The notes under the pieces are model-generated. The model was not told where the DNA came from, did not search any database, and saw only the letters and a list, made by a program, of their open reading frames with translations. From JACKAN01 sp964502735 (GTDB lineage Bacteria; Bdellovibrionota; Bdellovibrionia; Bdellovibrionales; UBA1609), in NCBI GenBank assembly GCA_964502735.1, contig CAZCYD010000024.1, positions 1 through 38,308 of the forward strand: DNA of 38,308 nt. The letters run 5' to 3'. Position 1 is the stretch's first letter; the number at the start of each line of letters is the position of its first letter. Positions 24,390-32,825 of the stretch are shown here, one piece after another. Made by a program: the position numbers and the translations under genes.

Positions 24390-26209
24390 TGAAGAAAAAA
24401 AAACTATTCTGGCAACTGTTTCCCTCTTATCTTTTCATTGCAACAGCTACACTCATTACCTTAGTCATAGCTAGCTTATTTTCTTTTCGAACCTTTTACT
24501 ATGCCAGGACCCAAGAAGACTTAGAGATTCGAGCCAAATTGGTGGGATCACAAATACAATCTCTGTTACAAGAGAACAATCTTATCTCTCTACAAAAAAA
24601 AATTGAAGACCTCGGCAAAGTATCTAACACTCGGTTTACAATTATAGTACCAAACGGAACAGTCATCGCGGATTCTCATGATGACCCTAAAGTGATGAGC
24701 CCTCATCATGAGCGAAGTGAGGTTGTTGGGGCTATTAAAAAGGGCAAAGGAGTTGCCGTTCGCTATAGCGATACAATCAATGAAACTCTTATGTACTACG
24801 CCTTCAAATACCAATTTAAAGACGAACAATCCGTTATTATTCGCGTCTCTATACCCTTAACTGCGATTAAACAGACACTCAAAAACATTTATTTAAAGGT
24901 TCTCCTAGCCAGCACCTGGCTGCTTACAGCCATCGCACTTATCAGCTGGTGGCTTGCGCGAAGAATGAGTAAACCGTTAGAAAAAATTCGACAACAGGCT
25001 AAAAATCTTGCAAATGGAGACTTCTCAAAACAGATTGTTTTTCGAGACAGAGATCCTCTAGAACTCTACCAACTAGGCATGGCCATGAACGAATTATCTA
25101 TTGACCTAGACAAAAAAATCAAAACTATTGTCATGCAAAATAGTCAACAACAAGCCATCTTTTCTAGTATGGCCGAAGGTGTTTTGGCCCTCGATCAAAC
25201 TGGAAAAATTCATCATCTGAACCATGCCGCATCTCGGATTCTTAATCTGCCAAGTTCTAACTACGAAAATAGTCAGATAGAAGATATCTTAGACCATGAT
25301 CCTCTGAGTGTTTGGATTCAAAAGACTTTAAAAAATCCATCTCGAGACAGATTCCAGGTCGCGCTACCCTCTGCAGACAACAAAATCATAGAAGCGCACT
25401 CAAATCCTCTTTGCTCACCTCAAGGTGAAAATATCGGGATTGTTTTAGTTCTTAGTGATGTCACTCAACTTAAAAAACTTGAAAGTCTTCGCAAAGATTT
25501 TGTTGCTAATGTTTCTCACGAACTACGAACCCCTTTAACATCAATTCAAGGCTATGCAGAAATCTTGATTAATTCGGACCCTCCTCTTACAAAAAATCAT
25601 CGAAAATTCCTTGAAGTGATCCATAGGCATGCCCTTAGACTAGAAAAAATCATTGAAGACCTACTCTCTCTGTCTAGAATTGAAAAGGAAAGTGAAGACC
25701 AGCAAATTGAACTCCAGATTCAAAATTTACAACCCACCCTTAAAGCCGCTATAGAAATCTGTGAAGTTGCTGCACGCAAGCGCAACATCCAGATCCATCT
25801 AGATACTACCAATAATGTGTACGCCAACATTAACTCTCCGCTACTTGAGCAGGCCCTGGTAAACCTCTTAAGCAATGCTATCAAATATAGCAGAGAAAAT
25901 TCTCGTGTTTCTATAACTACAAAGGAGCTTGAAAATGAAATCTGTCTCTCTGTTAGAGACGAAGGAATCGGCATCGCCAGAGAGGAACTTCCTCGATTAT
26001 TCGAAAGATTTTATCGCGTAGACAAGGCGAGAAGTCGAGACATGGGAGGGACTGGTCTAGGTCTCTCAATTGTAAAGCATGTTTCCTTAGCCCACCGGGG
26101 GCGGGTGGCAGTCAATAGCACAGTTGGAGTTGGAAGTGTATTCTCTATATACTTGCCAAAACCTAATTTGACGGCAAAGACAGAACATCCCCCGTCAAAA
26201 AATATTTGA
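24389..26209 (+). CDS. PhoR/ResE-like sensor histidine kinase
   Basis: A membrane sensor kinase of 606 residues and the partner of the upstream regulator. In order: transmembrane helix 1 (about 8-34), periplasmic sensor (35-165, no recognised ligand motif), transmembrane helix 2 (about 168-190), HAMP (190-245, SKPLEKIRQQAKNLANGDFS), and a PAS domain (about 250-360, MAEGVLALDQTGKIHHLNHA). The HisKA domain has phospho-acceptor H377 (FVANVSHELRTPLTSIQGYA). The ATPase domain has an N box NLLSNAIKYS (492-501), DEGIGI (524-529) and GGTGLGLS (553-560). All catalytic motifs are intact. It starts at the ATG overlapping the previous stop. Confidence 0.94.
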   Translation: MKKKKLFWQLFPSYLFIATATLITLVIASLFSFRTFYYARTQEDLEIRAKLVGSQIQSLLQENNLISLQKKIEDLGKVSNTRFTIIVPNGTVIADSHDDPKVMSPHHERSEVVGAIKKGKGVAVRYSDTINETLMYYAFKYQFKDEQSVIIRVSIPLTAIKQTLKNIYLKVLLASTWLLTAIALISWWLARRMSKPLEKIRQQAKNLANGDFSKQIVFRDRDPLELYQLGMAMNELSIDLDKKIKTIVMQNSQQQAIFSSMAEGVLALDQTGKIHHLNHAASRILNLPSSNYENSQIEDILDHDPLSVWIQKTLKNPSRDRFQVALPSADNKIIEAHSNPLCSPQGENIGIVLVLSDVTQLKKLESLRKDFVANVSHELRTPLTSIQGYAEILINSDPPLTKNHRKFLEVIHRHALRLEKIIEDLLSLSRIEKESEDQQIELQIQNLQPTLKAAIEICEVAARKRNIQIHLDTTNNVYANINSPLLEQALVNLLSNAIKYSRENSRVSITTKELENEICLSVRDEGIGIAREELPRLFERFYRVDKARSRDMGGTGLGLSIVKHVSLAHRGRVAVNSTVGVGSVFSIYLPKPNLTAKTEHPPSKNI

Positions 26210-26232
26210 ACTACGAGAAGTAGTGGTCTTTT
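26210..26232 (+). terminator. Weak hairpin after the kinase gene
   Basis: ACTAC (26210-26214) and GTAGT (26220-26224) with a GAGAA loop are followed by GGTCTTTTTA. The stem is only five base pairs, so termination may be incomplete. Confidence 0.35.
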
Positions 26233-26247
26233 TATATTTTAACTAGC

Positions 26248-26253
26248 TATAAT
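26248..26253 (+). promoter_or_regulatory. -10 box of a probable leaderless promoter
   Basis: A perfect TATAAT, six bases, then the ATG at 26260. The transcript start would coincide with the start codon, and there is no ribosome site. No good -35 match at 16-18 bp (GGTCTT). The geometry is the same as at 10590. Confidence 0.45.
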
Positions 26254-26259
26254 AGCCGT

Positions 26260-27420
26260 ATGAATAACTTTGAGTTGCACAACCCAACAAGAATCTATTT
26301 TGGTCGAGATCAAATTTTGAAACTGAAATCACTCATACCTAAGAATGCCAATATTCTTTTTATATATGGTCAAAACAGTATTAAGACCCATGGAATCTAC
26401 AGTAAAATTGTAGACCAATTAAAACCTTTTAAGGTTATGGAATTTCCTAATGTTGAACCCAATCCCAGCGTTGAACATTTGAGTAAAGCCATTAATATTT
26501 GTAAAGAAAACGATATAAATTTTCTAATCTGCGCGGGTGGTGGATCTGTCATTGACGCTACAAAATTTATTTCTATCGCGACTCATTCAACTCAGAGTAA
26601 TGACCCTTGGTATATGATAACAAAAAAACTGCCAATTAGTAAAGCTATACCCTTTGGCACCATACTGACATTGCCGGCAACAGGTTCTGAAATGAATTGT
26701 GCTTCTGTAATTTCAAAAAAGAGCACAAAAGAAAAAATTGGTTTTATCAGGTCTGAAATGTATCCACAATTTTCTATTCTTGATCCGAGCTACACATTCA
26801 GTTTAAGTTCTGAACAAACTGCGAATGGAATTATTGACTCTTTTGTTCATGTTTTAGAACAATACCTAACTTATCCTGTAAACTCTCCTATTCAAGACCG
26901 TTTTGCCGAAGGCATATTGCTCACCTTGATCGAAGAAGGGCCAAAGGCACTAGAGTTTCCAACCGAATATGATATTCGAGCCAATATAATGTGGTCCTCT
27001 ACCGTCGCTCTAAATGGCTGGATTTCTCCGGGAATGCCTCAAGACTGGACAACTCATATGGTAGGGCACCAACTTACTGCTCTTTTTAATATTCCTCATG
27101 CTCAAACTTTGGCCATATTACTACCTAGCGTAATGGAGTATCAAAAAACGAAAAAACGAGATAAAATAATCCAATTTGCTCAGAGAGTATGGAGTTTAAA
27201 AAATAATGATGAAAATCTACTAGTGGACATGTGCATTTCAAAAACTAGACATTTCTTTGAAAGCCTTGGCATCAAGACCCGACTATCAAAATATGGAATC
27301 CAACGTAATCAATTGCCTCTAGTATTGGATGCCCTCAAAAAACAGGGCCTTGTTTATCTTGGAGAACACCAGGATATTCGCCTTGAGGACTCTCAGAAAA
27401 TATTGGAAATTTCAATATGA
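26260..27420 (+). CDS. Iron-containing alcohol dehydrogenase, YqhD/BdhA type
   Basis: Reduces aldehydes, usually with NADPH in this subgroup. The 386-residue length equals that of E. coli YqhD within one residue. Conserved parts are FGRDQI near 14-19, the nucleotide loop CAGGGSVIDATKFI (91-104), LPATGSEMN (138-146), and the metal ligands D193, H197, H266 and H280 (DSFVHVLEQYL; WTTHMVGHQL; NIPHAQTLAIL). All four metal ligands are present. It is convergent with the biosynthetic cluster, ending 27 bp from the adenylation gene, with no terminator visible between. A role in that cluster is possible but unproven. Transcription is probably leaderless. Confidence 0.93.
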   Translation: MNNFELHNPTRIYFGRDQILKLKSLIPKNANILFIYGQNSIKTHGIYSKIVDQLKPFKVMEFPNVEPNPSVEHLSKAINICKENDINFLICAGGGSVIDATKFISIATHSTQSNDPWYMITKKLPISKAIPFGTILTLPATGSEMNCASVISKKSTKEKIGFIRSEMYPQFSILDPSYTFSLSSEQTANGIIDSFVHVLEQYLTYPVNSPIQDRFAEGILLTLIEEGPKALEFPTEYDIRANIMWSSTVALNGWISPGMPQDWTTHMVGHQLTALFNIPHAQTLAILLPSVMEYQKTKKRDKIIQFAQRVWSLKNNDENLLVDMCISKTRHFFESLGIKTRLSKYGIQRNQLPLVLDALKKQGLVYLGEHQDIRLEDSQKILEISI

Positions 27421-27447
27421 GCGCCCTCCTTATTCTTAAAGTGAATA

Positions 27448-28938
27448 TTAATTTCCAAACCTGCGGATAAAATCCAGCTCAACGAGATTTTCGGATTTTC
27501 TTAGCTTTTCGAGCTGAATATAGTCCATCTTTTTATGAGGGTTCACTGTTAGCTTTTCGACATAAAATATTCTTTTTGGCAAAAATATATTTGGAATCTC
27601 ATTCCTTAGTGAGGACAAGAGTGATTGACACTCCTCTACATCTAAATGGGTGTCAATCATCAACTCAATATAAATTGGCAACTTGTCTTTCTTGGCAGCC
27701 AAAGCCACTGACATAATATTAGGGTTCCAACTCTGTACACATTTTTCGATTTCACTCAAATCAAATCGCTGGCCTGCAATTTTTATTTGCCTATCTTTTC
27801 TTCCTATCAAATAGAAATTGCCGTCTTTGTCCTGATCTACTAGGTCTCCTGTATCGTACCAAACCCTTCCATTTTTTATCTTAAATCGCTCATCAGTCAA
27901 TTTTATGTCTTGAAAATAACCTTGTGCCACTTGATCTCCACTTATCCACATTTTTTTATCCTTAGAGATGAAAATCTCTAACCCTTCTAAGGACCTGCCA
28001 ATAGGAATTCTTGTAGCGGAACTTAATTTTGAAACTTCTGAATAATGTGTCCAAATCACGCACTCTGTAGGGCCGTAGAAGTTGTAAATGTCAGTTTCTG
28101 GAACCAGTGACTTCCACCTTGCCAAAGTCACTGGTTTTAATTGCTCTCCTGTAAATATTGTTTTTCTTACATTGAAAGATAGATTTTTGTTTAGAGGTCT
28201 TTGGAGATTAATCTCAGCCAATGTCGGTACCCAAGACAAAATTGTAATTTTATGATGAGAAATAAAATTAAAAAAATTCAAATGATCACCACTCAAAGAT
28301 GGACACAAACATGCCAAGTTTTTTGTAGCTAAAAATATATCTGCCAAACAAGGATCGAAATTGAGATCATAAGTTTGAGATAACACATCGCTGGATTCAA
28401 CCTTTATGAGAGAAGTAATTTTTTTTAAAAAAGATAGAAAATTATTTCTGGTAACACAGACTCCTTTAGGTTCGCCTGTAGAACCTGATGTCATCATTAT
28501 ATAGGCCAGGTTCGCGTCATCTGTATCTTTCAAATTCCATTCAGTTAAGGGAAACGAACCTTTGTTATAATCTTGTTCTAAATATATTTTTGACGTAGAT
28601 GCCATTTGGCTATTTTCATCTAATATAAAACATCCAACATTAAGCTTTTCTTTTACTTTTTTTATTCTATTTATGGGCCATTGATTACTAAACGGAACAA
28701 AGGGCCTACCCTGAATAAGACAAGCCAGTACAGCAGCATAAGAGGTTAGAGATTTATTCGCTAAAATGCCTACTGGTTGGCTCTCTGGCAAGCCTTCAAG
28801 TTTACGACACAAATGCCGAATTCCCGCTAAAAAATCGTCATAAGTAAATTCACTCGTCCCGGTTATTAAAAATGTTTTTTCTTTATTTTGTATCCATGAT
28901 TCCAGTAATTGGCCTAAAAATGCCCTTAGATTTGTCAT
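27448..28938 (-). CDS. Free-standing amino-acid adenylation enzyme (AMP-forming)
   Basis: Activates a carboxylic acid as the adenylate and passes it to a carrier-protein thiol. The 496-residue product carries all adenylation core motifs: A3 MMTSGSTGEPKGV (148-160), A4 with D195 (FDPCLADIF), A5 NFYGPTE (286-292), A7 YDTGDL (361-366), A8 GRKDRQIKIAGQR (379-391) and A10 NPHKKMD (466-472, catalytic K470). The aspartate in A4 is the residue that binds the alpha-amino group in amino-acid-specific enzymes, so an amino acid is the probable substrate. It overlaps the carrier-protein gene by ATGA and most likely loads that carrier, as DltA loads DltC. It lacks condensation and thioesterase domains. It is the last gene of the cluster. 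Confidence 0.88.
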   Translation of the reverse strand: MTNLRAFLGQLLESWIQNKEKTFLITGTSEFTYDDFLAGIRHLCRKLEGLPESQPVGILANKSLTSYAAVLACLIQGRPFVPFSNQWPINRIKKVKEKLNVGCFILDENSQMASTSKIYLEQDYNKGSFPLTEWNLKDTDDANLAYIMMTSGSTGEPKGVCVTRNNFLSFLKKITSLIKVESSDVLSQTYDLNFDPCLADIFLATKNLACLCPSLSGDHLNFFNFISHHKITILSWVPTLAEINLQRPLNKNLSFNVRKTIFTGEQLKPVTLARWKSLVPETDIYNFYGPTECVIWTHYSEVSKLSSATRIPIGRSLEGLEIFISKDKKMWISGDQVAQGYFQDIKLTDERFKIKNGRVWYDTGDLVDQDKDGNFYLIGRKDRQIKIAGQRFDLSEIEKCVQSWNPNIMSVALAAKKDKLPIYIELMIDTHLDVEECQSLLSSLRNEIPNIFLPKRIFYVEKLTVNPHKKMDYIQLEKLRKSENLVELDFIRRFGN

Positions 28939-29192
28939 GATAACTTCTGCAAATAATTTGAAACAATAAATTCTGAAATAAGTCTAAGACTCTTGAAGTT
29001 CTCGTATGTGATGTCTTTGTTCTGCATTTGAAACCCAAATTCTTCTTCTACAGCTAATACAAACTGAATAAGTGTTAAGGAGTCTAGCGCCCCGCACTGA
29101 AACAAATCCTCATCTTCACCCACTCCTTTTGCTACAGATGAAAAGTTCAAATCTACTAATGTTTTCCTAATTTGCGGTATAATATTTTTCAT
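28935..29192 (-). CDS. Acyl/peptidyl carrier protein
   Basis: An 85-residue stand-alone carrier that needs 4'-phosphopantetheine on S38 in the motif GALDSLTLIQFVLAVEEEFG. Length, acidic character and the helix after the serine are typical of ACP/PCP domains. It overlaps the decarboxylase gene upstream and the adenylation gene downstream by four bases each, so the three are made together. This points to substrates held as carrier thioesters while being modified, as in the BtrI system of butirosin. No phosphopantetheinyl transferase is in the window; it must act from elsewhere. Confidence 0.92.
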   Translation of the reverse strand: MKNIIPQIRKTLVDLNFSSVAKGVGEDEDLFQCGALDSLTLIQFVLAVEEEFGFQMQNKDITYENFKSLRLISEFIVSNYLQKLS

Positions 29193-30382
29193 AAATTAAA
29201 ACACTCATGATATGACCTAAACAATTGAGGCGTTACATCTTTTATTTTAGGATTATCTCCGCATGGGTCAAGCTCCACTAAATACTCTTCCGGCAAATCT
29301 TGACCAATAAAGTACGGAACAGCAGCTGTCAGTCCATATGATCCACACTCTGGGAAGACTATCCAATCTCCTCGCTGGAGGTCCTTTGGCCCCTCAACAC
29401 GCGGGTGAATGCAATCATGAGATAAGCACAAGGAACCATAAATGGTATAATTTTTATTATTTTCAGATTTCAAAACCCTTCTGTCTCGAATAAAAAAATA
29501 ATTAGCAGAGCTGTTGCCAGTAAAAATAGAAAGCACAGGACTCCCAAGGTGATGCACACCCCCATTAAGAATTACCGTAGGGTTGTGAAATGGTTTCACT
29601 GACAATACCTGTGCCCCGTAATATCCAGCGTCAGACATAATGGCTCTTCCCGCCTCAAACGTAATCGGATATTTCGATAAGCTTTTAATTGAACTGAAGT
29701 CAAAATGGCTCAATGATGGAATTCCTGGACCAATATAAATTTTAGGTTCACTAATGAACCTATGCCTATATTCAGAAATAAGAGTTTCCATTTTTTTCAC
29801 AACATCTTTCAATTTTTTTTCTGAAAAAGACTCTCTTCCTAAATAACTATGCAAACCAGAAAAGTTTAAATTCGAAGGCTCTTGCAAGATTTTGCAAATC
29901 ATATCCTCTTCTAAACCTAGCTTATACTGACTAGGTCCGTCGCCAAACTGAAGTCTTAAGCTTATATTGGGAGTGGGTTGCCCCGCTATTTTAAGTTTAT
30001 TTATAATTTCCCACTCTTGATAGGAGTCGAGGTGGACACAACTTAGCCCAAGCCTTCCCGAAAGAGCCAAGCAATCATCCGTTTTTCCTGGGCCTGATAG
30101 GGTTATCCTTGCAGGAGGAACGCCCATTTTAGATATTTGCTTTAATTCTAAAGTTGATGAAACATCAAATCCATCTACATCGTGTACAAGCTGATCTAAT
30201 AAAAGTAAATTTGGATTGCTTTTCACAGAAAAATAAACTTCGGACCCCTGTATGTTTTTAAAAACATTTTTTTTTAAACAATTTATGTTCTCTCTAATTT
30301 TACTTGCTTCATAAATAAAAAAGGGGTTCTCCAACTTCAATATTTTATTTTTAAAGATCGTATTCCAGATTTGACTTTTCAC
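29189..30382 (-). CDS. PLP-dependent decarboxylase, Orn/Lys/DAP fold type III (paralogue 1)
   Basis: Removes the carboxyl group of an amino acid, or of a carrier-bound amino acid in BtrK-type enzymes. The 397-residue product shows the PLP lysine K54 (YFSVKSNPN), the ring-stacking histidine H178 (LHSYLGRE), the phosphate region YIGPGIP (216-222) and EAGR (243-246). It keeps the catalytic C319 and D323 (GSLCLSHD) and the tyrosine region CGSYGLTAA near 346-354. All essential residues are present. It starts with GTG (30382), overlapping the ligase gene by GTGA. It lies next to the carrier-protein gene, so a carrier-bound substrate is plausible. A free-standing diaminopimelate decarboxylase is less likely given the cluster. 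Confidence 0.88.
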   Translation of the reverse strand: MKSQIWNTIFKNKILKLENPFFIYEASKIRENINCLKKNVFKNIQGSEVYFSVKSNPNLLLLDQLVHDVDGFDVSSTLELKQISKMGVPPARITLSGPGKTDDCLALSGRLGLSCVHLDSYQEWEIINKLKIAGQPTPNISLRLQFGDGPSQYKLGLEEDMICKILQEPSNLNFSGLHSYLGRESFSEKKLKDVVKKMETLISEYRHRFISEPKIYIGPGIPSLSHFDFSSIKSLSKYPITFEAGRAIMSDAGYYGAQVLSVKPFHNPTVILNGGVHHLGSPVLSIFTGNSSANYFFIRDRRVLKSENNKNYTIYGSLCLSHDCIHPRVEGPKDLQRGDWIVFPECGSYGLTAAVPYFIGQDLPEEYLVELDPCGDNPKIKDVTPQLFRSYHECFNL

Positions 30383-31686
30383 AAAAACTCCCCACTAGTT
30401 GTATCTAGAATAGCTCTCTCAATACAATTTTTCCAAGATTCGTCGGCTTCATCTGAATTACGATTTACAGCCATAAAATAACTCAACTCCAATATTTTTT
30501 TATTATTTGTTTTCATGTTCTCCTGTCTTCTCATTCCTGAAAAAACATAAGGTACAAACTTAAAACCATCGCTTCTTTCCCCTAGTTCATTCAAACCTAA
30601 TATTATTCTCATTTTTTTCCACCAGGCTTCAAAGCTATCTTGCGGATTGCCTCTCCATCTGAATCTATAACTGTCAACGTCAACAAGGCCCAGCTTTTCT
30701 GCTGCCAATAAGATCAAATGACCTTTATTATACCTGATGTTGAGATCAATGACGGGATAAATTTCTTTACTCGCACAAATTGAGTCAAATCCAAATGGCC
30801 CAAAATAATTGTGCTCCTGCAACCACTGACTTAATTTCTTTCCCATATCAGATATTTCAACAGGGATTATTCGACTCTCAGATCTTGATAGCTTATGAAA
30901 ATAGGAATATCCATTTTTATCATAACTCACCTCAAAGGTATACAGGCTGTCATGATCATTTGAGACTCCCACTGTCGAGAACTCTTTTTCAATATTTATT
31001 TTTTTTTGAATTAACCAGTGCGAACTAGAAAACTCATTTTGATATCTTTGAAGATACTCAACAAATTTCATGTCTTCTCTATTGTTGACTACGAAACTCC
31101 CTCCACCTCCTGAGCTATGAACGTATTTTATAATGAACGGAGATTTTATACTCAATGATTTAATATCCTTACCAAGAGAGTCTAGAGTCACTACATGAGT
31201 CTGCGGTAATCTAAACGGAATTTTTTTAGCCAGATCCAATAGAAAGGCCTTGTTGTTCCAATTTGCATAAATCTGGATAGGTACAAAAGTAAAGCTTGCG
31301 TCTTTTTTCTTTGACGACTCTACGATGCTCTCTTCAAGTGAGGACATTGCACAAAAATTAAAATCATCAAATTTTTTATCATTGACTTTGATCTTAAACT
31401 CTTTTGTCCATTGACTTTCATAATAAGGGTTCTCACTAATCTCTAATACGTTAAAATTGACTAATCCTCTTTTTAGTAGAAAGGCCTTAAAACCCTCATC
31501 AAACCGATTATGGACAACACATGTGTCATTTTTATTTGATAAATAAACACTCAGGTCTAACTGACTGAGTTGTAAGTTTTCTGAATTAGGTATCCTTACG
31601 GAAAAGACTTTTGACAAAAGCTGGCTCTTGTCCCAGTGCTGGTCAATACTTAAATTAATAAAATTAAGATTGCTTTTCATCTTCAT
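30379..31686 (-). CDS. ATP-grasp carboxylate-amine/thiol ligase
   Basis: Forms amide or thioester bonds through an acyl phosphate. The 435-residue product has an N-terminal pre-ATP-grasp part (1-150) and an ATP-grasp domain (150-360). K187 lies in SPFIIKYVH and the glycine loop is SSGGGGS (191-197). Next come the adenine-side segment WLIQKKIN, D301 (GPFGFDSIC) and the metal-binding DLNIRYN (D314, N316, R318). The family matches the type of BtrJ, which ligates glutamate to a carrier protein. It overlaps the GNAT gene and the decarboxylase gene by four bases each. The substrates are not known. The C-terminal 70 residues are polar and unique. Confidence 0.82.
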   Translation of the reverse strand: MKMKSNLNFINLSIDQHWDKSQLLSKVFSVRIPNSENLQLSQLDLSVYLSNKNDTCVVHNRFDEGFKAFLLKRGLVNFNVLEISENPYYESQWTKEFKIKVNDKKFDDFNFCAMSSLEESIVESSKKKDASFTFVPIQIYANWNNKAFLLDLAKKIPFRLPQTHVVTLDSLGKDIKSLSIKSPFIIKYVHSSGGGGSFVVNNREDMKFVEYLQRYQNEFSSSHWLIQKKINIEKEFSTVGVSNDHDSLYTFEVSYDKNGYSYFHKLSRSESRIIPVEISDMGKKLSQWLQEHNYFGPFGFDSICASKEIYPVIDLNIRYNKGHLILLAAEKLGLVDVDSYRFRWRGNPQDSFEAWWKKMRIILGLNELGERSDGFKFVPYVFSGMRRQENMKTNNKKILELSYFMAVNRNSDEADESWKNCIERAILDTTSGEFL

Positions 31687-32765
31687 AAAAAAATTGAGTT
31701 TAGTTTTACTACCAATTTTTTTCCGTTATCAAAAAAAAGTGGCTCCCATATCTGTCTAGCCTTATTGTTATACATCGTAAAAATATTGAGTGAGTGATGA
31801 ATACAGGTAACACCTGGGATGTTTTTCCAAATTAGGTCGGCTCCTGTTCCAACAACGTGGTAACCTAAATGAGTGGCCTCATTTAAAATACGACTTGTTA
31901 ACTCAGGTGAAAAAGCTATTGGTCTACCAAAATATTCCACAATTAAGTACCTGAGTTCTTTCCCCCTCTGTAAGTCATCTCGATTTCTCAATAATAACGT
32001 TGGCTTTCCTTGCCAAATTAACCGGCGCGTGGAGCTAAAATCCACTAGTGAAAAAAAACCTTGCAGTTTTTTTTCACCCTCAACGGGCACAACTCTGAAT
32101 AAAGCCGCATTTTTTTCTATTTTTTGTAAAAGCCCTACATCTAAATGAGGTGTCATTGGCTGACATAAATCAGTGTCCATCAAAATATTTTCTATTTGCT
32201 TTTTATCGGCTTGACTGAAAAAGTCCTCTAGAGTTATAGATTCTCTATTGACAGAACCCTTAGTTTTTGACCCTCCCGACTCAAAATTATTGTTCCCAAT
32301 CTCTAAATAGAACTCCCTGAGTTGTCTCGTGCCGATTCTCCTGAGAAAATATTTTTCGTTGTTTGCCATCCCACTTAACCCATTTAAAGCCCCAGGGAAA
32401 CTTTCAACGGCATAGAATAAACCATCACCTAACAAGTTAATAATACTTGAAAAATTATCTTTAATAAACCTCCAAGACTCTCCCTGTTTTCTTATTTCAG
32501 GTTTCACCATCAAGTCTGTAATGTAACAGCTTGGCTGCTTTAAGTTTGTACTGATAGGTATACAGCCCAAAGATGAACACAAGTTGTCTTCACTATCCCA
32601 GCCTAGATAGTACTGAGGTGTTGAGATTTGAATGGGTTCATAGTGCTGATAGAAATTTGGACTTCTATCTTGCCAAACATAGCTCTTTTTGTTTTCTCTT
32701 TCCCTTTCAAATAACTGGAGAAGACTTTTGTTGTACCTACAGTAAATGTCAACTTCATATCTCAT
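31683..32765 (-). CDS. GNAT-like N-acyltransferase
   Basis: Most likely transfers an acyl or aminoacyl group to an amine. The 360-residue product has one GNAT motif A stretch, YITDLMVKPEIRKQGESWRF (81-100), which includes the RxxG pattern for the pantetheine pyrophosphate. A second, diverged region about residues 250-345 (RYLIVEYFGRPIAFSPELTS onward) suggests a double-GNAT layout. No signal peptide. It follows a decarboxylase gene by 60 bp and overlaps the ligase gene. In carrier-protein pathways such an enzyme could move the finished acyl group from the carrier to its acceptor (inference, as BtrH does with a different fold). Confidence 0.6.
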   Translation of the reverse strand: MRYEVDIYCRYNKSLLQLFERERENKKSYVWQDRSPNFYQHYEPIQISTPQYYLGWDSEDNLCSSLGCIPISTNLKQPSCYITDLMVKPEIRKQGESWRFIKDNFSSIINLLGDGLFYAVESFPGALNGLSGMANNEKYFLRRIGTRQLREFYLEIGNNNFESGGSKTKGSVNRESITLEDFFSQADKKQIENILMDTDLCQPMTPHLDVGLLQKIEKNAALFRVVPVEGEKKLQGFFSLVDFSSTRRLIWQGKPTLLLRNRDDLQRGKELRYLIVEYFGRPIAFSPELTSRILNEATHLGYHVVGTGADLIWKNIPGVTCIHHSLNIFTMYNNKARQIWEPLFFDNGKKLVVKLNSIFL

Positions 32766-32825
32766 TTTTATATCTCATCTTTACAGTCCATCCAGTCTTT
32801 AATTTCGCTCTTAAAAATCAGTTTT

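Noticed and set aside
23703..26209. Bona fide phosphate regulon PhoB/PhoR
   Set aside because: The domain layout fits PhoBR, but no pst, phoU or phosphatase gene is adjacent, so the signal is left open.
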